NCBI GenBank assembly: GCA_913775005.1
Contig: CAJYKY010000504.1
Span: 1 to 25,651, forward strand
Length of the DNA stretch: 25,651 nt
Direction: 5' to 3'
Origin: an uncultured Achromobacter sp.
Lineage (GTDB): Bacteria > Pseudomonadota > Gammaproteobacteria > Burkholderiales > Burkholderiaceae_B
Under the pieces are notes generated by a model that did not search any database, was not told where the DNA came from, and saw only the letters and a program-made list of their open reading frames with translations. A program made the position numbers and the translations under genes. Numbering within the stretch: position 1 is the first letter of the stretch; every line of letters starts with the position of its first letter. Shown here one piece after another: positions 7,658 to 14,314 of this stretch.

Positions 7658-9046
7658 CTAGCCCAGCGCCGGCAGCATGTTGAACAACAGCACCATCACC
7701 AGCCCTGCAACCGACACGATCGATTGCACGACCGAGATCGTCTTGGTGGCTTCGCCCATCGTCATGCCGAACGATTCTTTCACCATCCAGAAGCCGGCGT
7801 GATTGGCGTAGTTGAAGAACAGCGAACCGCAGCCGATTGACAGCGCCAGCAGCGGCAGATTCAGGCTGGGATCGGAACCTGCCAACGGCGCCAGCAAACC
7901 CGCCGCACCCACGATGCCGACGGTGGCCGAGCCGGTGGAGACCGATAGCAGCATTGCAATCAGCCAGCCCAGGATCAACGGCGGGAACGCGAACTGGTGC
8001 GTCAGGTGCACGATGGCGTCGCCGACCTTGGCGCTTGTCAGAATCTGTTGAAACGCGCCGCCGCCCGCGATGATCAGCATGATGCCCGCGATGGGTTTCA
8101 AGCTTTGACCCAAGCCCTCACGCAGCTTCTCGGCATCGCCACCGCGCAGGTAGACCAGCATCAGCGCCGCGAACAGCACACCCAGCAACATGGCAACAAT
8201 CGGGTTGCCCAGGAACGCGGCCGCGTGCAGCACGCTGGAACCCTTGGGCAGCAGCATTTCAGCCACGGCGTGCACCAGCATCAGCAGAGCGGGCAGCAGG
8301 GCCGCCAGAATGCCCAGGCCGACACCCGGCGCCCGATTGCCCGCCGCCGCGTCCTTGGTGGCCGTGAACTGCTCCAGCAAGGCTTCGTCGGGGCGCGTCG
8401 TCATGCGCGGGGCGATGAACGCGCCATACAGCGGACCGCCCAGGATCATGGCGGGAATGGCAGCGATGAAACCGTAGATCATCGTCGGGCCGACCGTGGT
8501 CTTCAACGTGGCAATCGCGGTCAGCGGGCCGGGATGCGGGGGCACCATGCCATGCATGGCCGCCAGCGCGGAGATCACCGGCACGCCCACGTACACATAG
8601 GCCGACCCCTTGAAACGCTGCTGGCTTTCCAGCTTGCGCGCCACGCTGAAGATCAGCGGCAGCATCACGACCAGGCCCACTTCGAAGAACACCGGAATCC
8701 CGATGACAAACGCGACCAGCGTCATGGCCCACGGAATCATCCGGGGCGAGGTGCGCTGCAAGATGGCGTTAGCCAGGCGCTCGGTCGTGCCCGAGTCCGC
8801 AAGGATCTTGCCCAGCATTGCGCCCAGCGCAATCACCACCCCGACCGCACCCAGCGTCTTGCCAGCGCCATCCGTCAGGTTCTTGACGATGGCCAAGGGT
8901 TCCATGCCGGTGGCAAACCCGACGCCGATGGAAACGATCAGCAGCGCCAGCAGCGGGTGCATGCGGATGCGCGAAACAATAAGTGCGACCAGCACCAAAA
9001 CGCTCACCAGGGCGGTGAGCAGCAATTGAATGTCGAACGATGACAT
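7658..9046 (-). CDS. GntP-family permease (gluconate/organic acid:H+ symporter)
   Basis: This 462-residue polytopic inner-membrane protein has about 12 hydrophobic segments. Family-like stretches include PLLALLIVSIGVGFATGM, GAMLGKILADSGTTERLA and HGMVPPHPGPLTAI near the middle. The end is SLFFNYANHAGFWMVKESFGM. GntP-family members import gluconate, idonate, glycerate or related sugar or hydroxy acids with protons. The substrate here cannot be told from sequence. It is the distal gene of a probable amidase-Bug-GntP transcription unit, 112 bases after the Bug gene, with a hairpin in between. No strong Shine-Dalgarno is visible before its ATG. Confidence 0.9.
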   Translation of the reverse strand: MSSFDIQLLLTALVSVLVLVALIVSRIRMHPLLALLIVSIGVGFATGMEPLAIVKNLTDGAGKTLGAVGVVIALGAMLGKILADSGTTERLANAILQRTSPRMIPWAMTLVAFVIGIPVFFEVGLVVMLPLIFSVARKLESQQRFKGSAYVYVGVPVISALAAMHGMVPPHPGPLTAIATLKTTVGPTMIYGFIAAIPAMILGGPLYGAFIAPRMTTRPDEALLEQFTATKDAAAGNRAPGVGLGILAALLPALLMLVHAVAEMLLPKGSSVLHAAAFLGNPIVAMLLGVLFAALMLVYLRGGDAEKLREGLGQSLKPIAGIMLIIAGGGAFQQILTSAKVGDAIVHLTHQFAFPPLILGWLIAMLLSVSTGSATVGIVGAAGLLAPLAGSDPSLNLPLLALSIGCGSLFFNYANHAGFWMVKESFGMTMGEATKTISVVQSIVSVAGLVMVLLFNMLPALG

Positions 9047-9115
9047 GGAAGAACCCAGAAAAGACTAAGGAGGTCGCGAACCTTCTGGGTGCCATGATAA
9101 GGGATTGACCTGACG

Positions 9116-9150
9116 GCCGCCCTGCACGTGTCCACGGTGCAGAACGGCCC
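9116..9150 (-). other. Hairpin between Bug receptor and GntP genes
   Basis: Arms 9116-9128 and 9138-9150 can form a 13-bp stem around a nine-base loop. The two non-Watson-Crick positions are G-U pairs in the minus-strand RNA but C-A mismatches in the plus-strand RNA. This fits a structure in the transcript of the minus-strand genes. No T-tract follows, so it is probably not a simple terminator. Confidence 0.45.
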
Positions 9151-9158
9151 TAGGCGAA

Positions 9159-10124
9159 TCAATCCGGCTTGATCCCCGCCGCCTTGATGATCGCCACATT
9201 CCGCTCCAGTTCCGTTTCCACTTTGCGGCGGAAGGCGGCCGGGTCTTGGTAGGTGGCGTCAAAGCCCAGGTCTTGCAGCTTGGCGCGGGTGTCGGGTTCC
9301 GTCATGACCGCCTGGATTTCCTTGGACAGGCGGCTGACGATCGGGGCCGGCGTGCCTTGCGGGAGGACCACGCCGAACCAGGTTTCGAAGTCGTAGCCGG
9401 CCACGCCGCTTTCCGCGACGGTGGGTACGTCTGGCACCAGGGACGAGCGGGCGCTGCCCGTCAGCGCCACGGCGCGCGCCTTGCCTGCCTTGATCTGCGG
9501 CAGGCCTGCCACCAGGGTGTCGATCGACAGCGGGATCTGGTTGCCGATCAGGTCGGTCATCGCGGGCGCGCTGCCACGGTAAGGCACGTGCAGCAGTTTT
9601 GCGCCCGTGCGCTGCGCCAGCGATTCGCCGGCAATGTGCGGGGTAGAGCCGTTGCCGAACGAGCCAAAGCTGAGCGGTTGCGCAGCCGACTTGCTGGTGA
9701 TGTCGGCCACCGTGCCGATGCCCGTCTGCGGGTTGGTCAGGATCACGAACGGCGTGCTGCCCGCGATGGCGACGTACTCGTAGCTCTTGACCGGATCGTA
9801 GTTCAGGTTCGTATACAGCAGCGGATTCAACGTGAACGTCGGCGCGCCGGTGATCATGAACGTGTAGCCGTCCGGCGCGGCGCGGGCAACGGCAACCGCG
9901 CCAATGCTGGTGTTCGCGCCCGGCTTGTTTTCCACGACGACGGTCTGGCCCAGGCGCGCGCCCAGCTTGGCGGCAAAGAGCCGGCCGATGACGTCGGTGG
10001 AGCCGCCGGGCGGGAAGGGCACGACCATGGTGATCGGTTTGGTCGGATAGGTTTGGGCCGACGCCAGAAGCGGCGTTGCGGCCAAGACGGCCAGGGCTAG
10101 CGTGCGGGCGATGGTTGAGTTCAT
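9159..10124 (-). CDS. Bug-type tripartite tricarboxylate transporter periplasmic receptor
   Basis: This 321-residue protein has a Sec signal peptide (MNSTIARTLALAV to LLASA, cleavage near 23). The Bug-family start of the mature part follows: YPTKPITMVVPFPPGGSTD. Family features GRLFAAKLGARLGQTVVVENKPGA and AAPDGYTF are present. Bug receptors bind carboxylates, amides and aromatic acids and either feed TTT permeases or act as orphan sensors; this family is greatly expanded in Bordetella and Achromobacter. No tctA/tctB permease genes lie nearby, so this is an orphan receptor. The ATG at 10124 is preceded by AAGGGGA with good spacing; the upstream frame extension has no signal-like start. It lies 45 bases after the amidase gene. 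Confidence 0.92.
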   Translation of the reverse strand: MNSTIARTLALAVLAATPLLASAQTYPTKPITMVVPFPPGGSTDVIGRLFAAKLGARLGQTVVVENKPGANTSIGAVAVARAAPDGYTFMITGAPTFTLNPLLYTNLNYDPVKSYEYVAIAGSTPFVILTNPQTGIGTVADITSKSAAQPLSFGSFGNGSTPHIAGESLAQRTGAKLLHVPYRGSAPAMTDLIGNQIPLSIDTLVAGLPQIKAGKARAVALTGSARSSLVPDVPTVAESGVAGYDFETWFGVVLPQGTPAPIVSRLSKEIQAVMTEPDTRAKLQDLGFDATYQDPAAFRRKVETELERNVAIIKAAGIKPD

Positions 10125-10169
10125 GGATTTCCCCTTGTGTTTGTTGGTGTGAGTCAGTCGCTGCAAAAT

Positions 10170-11621
10170 TCAACAGGGCAGAGTCGGCTGCCGGCGCCAG
10201 TGTTGCGTGGCTTGTTCAAAGGCATGCGCCAGCTGCAATAACGCGTGCTCCTGGCGGTAGCGGCCCACGATCTGGATGCCCACGGGCAGGCCCTCGTCGG
10301 TAAAGCCGCAGGGCACGGAGATGGCCGGATGCCCCGTCAACGACAGGTAATAGCCCGAGCGCATCCAGTCGATGTAGTTCTGCATCGTCGTGTCATCGAT
10401 GCGGCTCACAGTTTCGTGTTCAACCGGAAACGGCACCACCTGGCTCACCGGCCCGACCAAGAATTCGTACGTCTGCATGAACGTGTGCATGCGCGCAAAC
10501 AGCGCGGCGCGGTCGCGTTCGGCCTGCACAACGGCCGAGGCCGGCTGCTGCAAGCCCAGTTCGATATTCCAGATGACGGTGTCTTTCAGCAGATGCCGGT
10601 GCTCGCGCAGCAGCGCTTCGTAGCCCACCGCGAAGGTCTGCCCGCGCAGCGCCTGGAACGAGGCGTCGGCACCGGTGAAATCGGGGCAGGCGGCTTCCAC
10701 GCGCGCGCCCAGCGTTGCAAAAACGGGCAACTGCGCATCCAGCACCTGCAACACGGCGCGCTCGACCGGCAAGCCGCCCCAGGTGGGCGCGTACGCGATG
10801 CTCACGCCGCTGAAGTCTCGCGACAGGCTGGCCAGAAAGCGCGCGGGGTCCTGCTCGATGGCTAGCGGGTCGCGCGCATCGGCTCCGGCGGTGGCCGCCA
10901 GCAACAAGGCCACGTCGGCCACCGTTCGCGCCATCGGGCCGGCCACCGTCAAGGTGTTGTACGGGCTGGCGGTGGGCCATTGCGGCACCCGTCCGGGCGA
11001 CGGGCGCAGGCCCACCACGTTGCAGAATGAGGCCGGATTGCGCAACGACCCGCCCATGTCCGTGCCGTCAGCCAGCGGCGTCATTCGCGCGGCCAGCGCC
11101 GCCGCCGCACCACCGCTGCTGCCGCCTGCGGTCAACCGCAAGTCGTAGGGATTGCGAGTCGCGCCGAATACCGTATTAAAGGTTTGCGAGCCGGCGCCAA
11201 ACTCGGGCAGGTTGGTCTTGCCAAGCGTGATGGCGCCTGCCGCGCGCTCGCGGCTGACGATCAGGCTGTCGCGCTCGGGAACAAAATCCCGGTACAGCGG
11301 CGATCCGTAGGTGGTGCGCATGCCGGCGGTCAGGAACGAATCCTTGTGCACGATCGGCAGGCCGTGCAGCAAGCCCAGCGGAAGGCCGGCAGCCTGATGG
11401 TCGTCAGCCTTGGCGGCACGCGCCAGTGCGCCTTCAGCGTCCAGCGTGACGATGGCGTTCACGCTGGGGTTGCAGGCGTCGATACGCGCCAGATGCGCCG
11501 CCGTGACGTCGCGGGCGCTGACATGGCCGGCGGCGATTTCGGCGCGCAGTTGCACGGCGGTCATGTCGCACAGGGAAGACGAGGAAGCGGCGGGGGATGG
11601 CGAAGCAGATGGGAGACTCAT
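10170..11621 (-). CDS. Amidase (amidase signature family)
   Basis: This is a 483-residue amidase-signature enzyme with the Ser-cisSer-Lys triad: Lys93 (IVHKDSF), Ser168 (TAGGSSGGAAAA) and Ser192 (GTDMGGSLRNPAS). The 75- and 24-residue spacings match GatA. It hydrolyses an amide to acid plus ammonia. The absence of gatB/gatC neighbours and the context of organic-acid transport argue for a catabolic amidase and not the tRNA amidotransferase subunit. A TTG start at 11651 is possible, but the ATG at 11621 is preferred. It is probably the first gene of an operon with the Bug receptor and perhaps the GntP permease, divergent from an IclR regulator. Confidence 0.92.
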   Translation of the reverse strand: MSLPSASPSPAASSSSLCDMTAVQLRAEIAAGHVSARDVTAAHLARIDACNPSVNAIVTLDAEGALARAAKADDHQAAGLPLGLLHGLPIVHKDSFLTAGMRTTYGSPLYRDFVPERDSLIVSRERAAGAITLGKTNLPEFGAGSQTFNTVFGATRNPYDLRLTAGGSSGGAAAALAARMTPLADGTDMGGSLRNPASFCNVVGLRPSPGRVPQWPTASPYNTLTVAGPMARTVADVALLLAATAGADARDPLAIEQDPARFLASLSRDFSGVSIAYAPTWGGLPVERAVLQVLDAQLPVFATLGARVEAACPDFTGADASFQALRGQTFAVGYEALLREHRHLLKDTVIWNIELGLQQPASAVVQAERDRAALFARMHTFMQTYEFLVGPVSQVVPFPVEHETVSRIDDTTMQNYIDWMRSGYYLSLTGHPAISVPCGFTDEGLPVGIQIVGRYRQEHALLQLAHAFEQATQHWRRQPTLPC

Positions 11622-11649
11622 GGACGCTGCATGTATTGCTATGCGATAC

Positions 11650-11671
11650 AAAGTATTGAATAATCAACTTT
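11650..11671. promoter_or_regulatory. Candidate regulator-binding inverted repeat
   Basis: AAAG-TA-TTGA-ATAA-TCAA-CTTT forms an imperfect inverted repeat with core TTGA-N4-TCAA. It overlaps the -10 box and likely start site of the amidase promoter. The position suits a repressor site for the adjacent IclR-type protein. Confidence 0.35.
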
Positions 11672-11697
11672 ATAGTTCGATTTGACCCATCAAACAA
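11669..11697 (-). promoter_or_regulatory. Sigma70-like promoter for the amidase operon
   Basis: On the minus strand TTGTTT (11697-11692) is separated by exactly 17 bases from TATAAA (11674-11669). The predicted start is near 11662, about 40 bases before the ATG. Confidence 0.5.
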
Positions 11698-11716
11698 TTC
11701 GGGGAAACTAGCCCCG

Positions 11717-11724
11717 CCCCCCCC
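11717..11724 (+). repeat. C8 homopolymer upstream of iclR-family gene
   Basis: Eight consecutive C residues lie between the GGGGAAAC segment (11701-11708) and the start codon region. Homopolymers of this length can slip during replication. Confidence 0.9.
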
Positions 11725-11726
11725 GC

Positions 11727-11752
11727 CATGACACCCCGCCATGACACCCCGC
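11727..11752 (+). repeat. Exact 13-bp tandem duplication over the start codon
   Basis: CATGACACCCCGC occurs at 11727-11739 and again at 11740-11752. Each copy carries an ATG. The first ATG (11728) is out of frame with the regulator and opens a 29-codon ORF ending at 11817. Confidence 0.95.
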
Positions 11753-12541
11753 CAAGCCCCCGACGCCGCCCCCCTTGCCGCCGATGCCGACGACCCGCTG
11801 TTCGTCGCCTCGCTTGAAAAAGGCATGCGCGTGCTGGACGCCTTCCGCGATGCGTCGGACTCGCTGGGCCTGACCGATATCGCCACGCTCACCGGGCTGG
11901 GCAAAAGTGCCGCCCAGCGCTTTGCGCACACCTGGGAACGCATGGGCTATCTCGTCAAGGACGCAGCGACGCGCCGCTACCGCCTTGGGCCGCGCGTGGT
12001 CGAGCTGGGGTATTACTTCCTGCGCAGCGACCGGCTGGTGTCGATGGCCGCACCGCATCTGGTCGCGCTGCGTGATCGTTGCGGCCTGGCCGTGCACATG
12101 AGCGTGCTGGCCGGTGCCGACATGATCTATCTGTTGCGCCTGCCCAGCCGGCAGCTGACCTTGGCCGAGATGCTGCCGGGACGGCGCATGCCGGCCTGGT
12201 GCAACAGCGGCGGGCGCATGTTGCTGACGCAGCAGGACGACGACGCCATCCGCCACGCGCTGCGGCAGTCGCCGCCCCGCACGTTCACGCCGCGCACGGT
12301 CGTCGAGCCGGACGCCTTGCTCGCCCTGATCCAACAGGCGCGCGAAGACGGCTACGCGCTCACCGAAGATCAGGTGCTGCAAAACCAGGTAGGTGCGGCC
12401 GTGTTGCTGCGTGATGCGCGCGACGTGCCGCTGGCGGCGATCAGCGTCAGCGCGCCGCGCCACGACTATCCCAGCGATCGTTTATTGCGCGATATCGTGC
12501 CGCAGTTGTTCCGCACGGCGCAGGCGATTCAACACGGTTGA
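11741..12541 (+). CDS. IclR-family transcriptional regulator
   Basis: This is a 266-residue regulator. The winged helix-turn-helix spans about 22-83 (LEKGMRVLDAF, GLTDIATLTGLGKSAAQRF, GYLVKD). The IclR effector-binding domain spans about 90-262 (HLVALRDRCGLAVHMSVLAG, PAWCNSGGRMLLTQ, GYALTEDQVL). IclR proteins usually repress catabolic operons until an aromatic or small acid effector binds. Divergence from the amidase operon suggests it controls that operon. The start must be 11741: an in-frame TGA lies at 11729-11731 and the next Met is inside the HTH. No Shine-Dalgarno stands at normal distance. GGGGAAA is 34 bases upstream, with a C8 tract and a 13-bp duplication in between. Confidence 0.92.
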   Translation: MTPRQAPDAAPLAADADDPLFVASLEKGMRVLDAFRDASDSLGLTDIATLTGLGKSAAQRFAHTWERMGYLVKDAATRRYRLGPRVVELGYYFLRSDRLVSMAAPHLVALRDRCGLAVHMSVLAGADMIYLLRLPSRQLTLAEMLPGRRMPAWCNSGGRMLLTQQDDDAIRHALRQSPPRTFTPRTVVEPDALLALIQQAREDGYALTEDQVLQNQVGAAVLLRDARDVPLAAISVSAPRHDYPSDRLLRDIVPQLFRTAQAIQHG

Positions 12542-12583
12542 ACAAATTTTTTCGGGGCGCTTTGCATTCTTCCGAAAATTTGT
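12542..12583. repeat. AT-rich inverted repeat after the iclR-family stop
   Basis: ACAAATTTT (12542-12550) and AAAATTTGT (12575-12583) are perfect complements, and inner CGG / CCG can also pair after a two-base bulge. It begins right after the stop codon and overlaps the -35 to -10 spacer of the tRNA-Asn promoter. It could be a terminator stem or an operator. Confidence 0.6.
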
Positions 12584-12590
12584 GCATAAT
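12562..12590 (+). promoter_or_regulatory. Promoter of tRNA-Asn
   Basis: TTGCAT (12562-12567) and CATAAT (12585-12590) are separated by 17 bases. A GC-rich discriminator (TCGGCCCC) follows, as expected for stable-RNA promoters. The tRNA begins 18 bases downstream. Confidence 0.65.
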
Positions 12591-12607
12591 TCGGCCCCTC
12601 TACCTGT

Positions 12608-12683
12608 TCCCCGATAGCTCAGTCGGTAGAGCGACGGACTGTTAATCCGCAGGTCGCTGGTTCGAGCCCAGCTCGGGGAGCCA
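12608..12683 (+). tRNA. tRNA-Asn (anticodon GTT)
   Basis: A 76-base cloverleaf including encoded CCA. The acceptor stem is TCCCCGA / TCGGGGA (12608-12614 / 12673-12679) with discriminator G. The anticodon loop CTGTTAA gives GTT. The T-loop sequence is GGTTCGAGCCC. All conserved positions look intact. Confidence 0.97.
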
Positions 12684-12729
12684 AGAATTCAGCAATGCAC
12701 GCTCGACTCGCATTGCTAGCAGTACCCCT

Positions 12730-12761
12730 AAAAAGCCCGCGACTTCGGTTGCGGGCTTTTT
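12730..12761 (+). terminator. Intrinsic terminator after tRNA-Asn
   Basis: AAAAAGCCCGC (12730-12740) pairs with GCGGGCTTTTT (12751-12761) around GAC-TTCG-GTT, a UUCG-type tetraloop stem. The T-run is part of the right arm. The A-run makes it potentially bidirectional. Confidence 0.9.
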
Positions 12762-12821
12762 GCATTCAAGATCCGCGTAGCATGTCATTCACCTTAGCTC
12801 TTGCTGCCGTAGTCGACCTCC

Positions 12822-13733
12822 ATGCGCTCCACGCGATCTTTACCGGCCCTTGTCTCGTTGCGCGCCTTTGAAGCGGCGGCGCGGCGCCTGAGCTTTTCGC
12901 TGGCGGCGCAGGAGCTCTTCGTTACGCAAAGCGCCATCAGCCATCACATCCAGCGCTTGGAAAGTGAACTGGGCGTGGCACTCTTTGAACGGCGCACGCG
13001 CGCCGTGGCGTTGACGCCGGCGGGTCAGACGTACTTCGACCAGGTGCATGCCGCATTCGAATTGCTGCGCCAAGGCACCGACGCGATCCGCGCACCCACA
13101 GAGGCACGCATCACGCTGAAGGTTGGCCTGTTGGCCTCGTTCGCCACGCGCTGGCTGGCGCCGCGGCTACCGGGTTTTGCCGCCGCGCATCCCGGCATCG
13201 ACCTGCAATTGCAGCCCGACACCGGCCTGGCGGATGTGGCGGGCGGGGAAGTGGACGTGGCCATTCGCTACGGGCGCGGCGTGTGGCCCGGCGTGACGTC
13301 ACGGCTGTTGATGACTGAGCGGCTGTCCGTCGTGTGCGCCCCCGCGCTCATCGCTGGCCGCAAGCGCCCGCGCACGCCGGACGATCTGCTGCGCCATCCG
13401 CTGCTGACCTCGCATGCCAAGCAACCGTTTGAATGGGACGCCTGGGCGCGCCACTATGGCATGGACCTGGGCCGCGCGCAGACCGTACGCCTGCACGACT
13501 ACAACATCGTGGTAGAGGCCGCGCTGGCGGGCCAGGGGCTGGCCATGGGCCGCCACCGCTTGATTGCCTCGCACCTGGCCAGCGGCGCGCTGGTGCCGGC
13601 GCTGCCCGACGCCGTGCTGGAAGATTCGCGCATCGGCTGGTGGTTCGTCGCACCACGCGGCGCGCTCAGCCCGGCCGCCAAGGCTCTGCAAGACTGGCTG
13701 CGCGAGACCGCGGCCTTGAGTGACACGCATTAG
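12822..13733 (+). CDS. LysR-family transcriptional regulator (GcvA-like)
   Basis: This is a 303-residue LTTR. The N-terminal HTH spans about 8-65 (LRAFEAAARRLSFSLAAQEL, TQSAISHHIQRLE, LFERRTRAVALTPAG). The substrate-binding domain follows (LKVGLLASFATRWLAPRLPGF, GEVDVAIRYGRG). The RRLSFSLAAQELFVTQSAIS and FATRWLAPRLP stretches are typical of the GcvA subgroup, whose members often control amino acid-related genes. It reads in the same direction as the RidA-class V pair 94 bases downstream; control of that pair is possible but unproven. Only a weak ribosome binding site is seen, and the start was chosen from family length. Confidence 0.9.
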   Translation: MRSTRSLPALVSLRAFEAAARRLSFSLAAQELFVTQSAISHHIQRLESELGVALFERRTRAVALTPAGQTYFDQVHAAFELLRQGTDAIRAPTEARITLKVGLLASFATRWLAPRLPGFAAAHPGIDLQLQPDTGLADVAGGEVDVAIRYGRGVWPGVTSRLLMTERLSVVCAPALIAGRKRPRTPDDLLRHPLLTSHAKQPFEWDAWARHYGMDLGRAQTVRLHDYNIVVEAALAGQGLAMGRHRLIASHLASGALVPALPDAVLEDSRIGWWFVAPRGALSPAAKALQDWLRETAALSDTH

Positions 13734-13827
13734 TTTTACTCATGCATGATGCGCAAGAATTGATTGGTCAGCCAGCGCTGCCGCCGATAGCATCGGGGCT
13801 ACCCCCTCTTTTTGAAGGTGCATCAAC

Positions 13828-14301
13828 ATGACCCGTTCGATCTCTGCCCGCGTCGCGGAACTGGGCTACACCCTGGAAGCCGCCTCCGGCCCCGCCGCCA
13901 ACTACGTCCCCTTCGTTCTGGACGGCAACCTGCTCTATATCTCCGGACAAATCTCGCGCAAGGACGGCAAGCCGCAATACCTGGGCCAGCTGGGCAACCA
14001 GGTGTCCGACGCTGACGGCGTCGAAGCCGCGCGCTTGTCGGGCCTGGGCATCCTGTCGCAAATCGCCGCCGCCACTGGCGACCGCCTGGACCGCGTGGCG
14101 CGCGTCGTGCGCCTGGGTGTATTCGTGGCCAGCACGCCCGACTTCAACCGCCAGAGCGCCATCGCCAATGGCGCTTCTGACCTGATGGTGGATGTGTTCG
14201 GCGATGCCGGCCGCCACGCACGCAGCGCTGTCGGCGTGGCTTCGCTGCCCCAAGGTGTAGCGGTGGAAGTGGAAGCCGTTATCGCCTTGACGCCCGCCTG
14301 A
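13828..14301 (+). CDS. RidA/YjgF/UK114-family protein
   Basis: This 157-residue protein of the Rid superfamily is longer than the roughly 128-residue E. coli RidA. Family marks are YISGQISRKDGK, GILSQIAAATGDRLDRVARVVRL and the C-terminal block GRHARSAVGVASLPQGVAVEVEAVI. Arg132 aligns with the Arg that binds the substrate carboxylate in RidA, and Glu149 with its active-site Glu. RidA hydrolyses reactive enamine/imine intermediates released by PLP enzymes. A GAAGGTG ribosome binding site precedes the ATG. Its gene is 13 bases before a class V PLP enzyme gene, which strongly suggests that it removes that enzyme's intermediates. Confidence 0.92.
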   Translation: MTRSISARVAELGYTLEAASGPAANYVPFVLDGNLLYISGQISRKDGKPQYLGQLGNQVSDADGVEAARLSGLGILSQIAAATGDRLDRVARVVRLGVFVASTPDFNRQSAIANGASDLMVDVFGDAGRHARSAVGVASLPQGVAVEVEAVIALTPA

Positions 14302-14314
14302 TTCAGGAACGCCC

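Noticed and set aside
9068..9097. Perfect AAGGAGG on the plus strand upstream of the GntP gene
   Set aside because: The nearest ATG (9095) opens only four codons before a TGA; no plus-strand gene follows.
7513..12683. Genomic island bounded by the two tRNA genes
   Set aside because: No integrase, no repeated tRNA 3' end, and gene content and codon use resemble the surroundings.
13760..13793. Promoter for the RidA gene (TTGATT with TAGCAT)
   Set aside because: The spacing is 22 bases and the -10 match is poor, so it is not supported.
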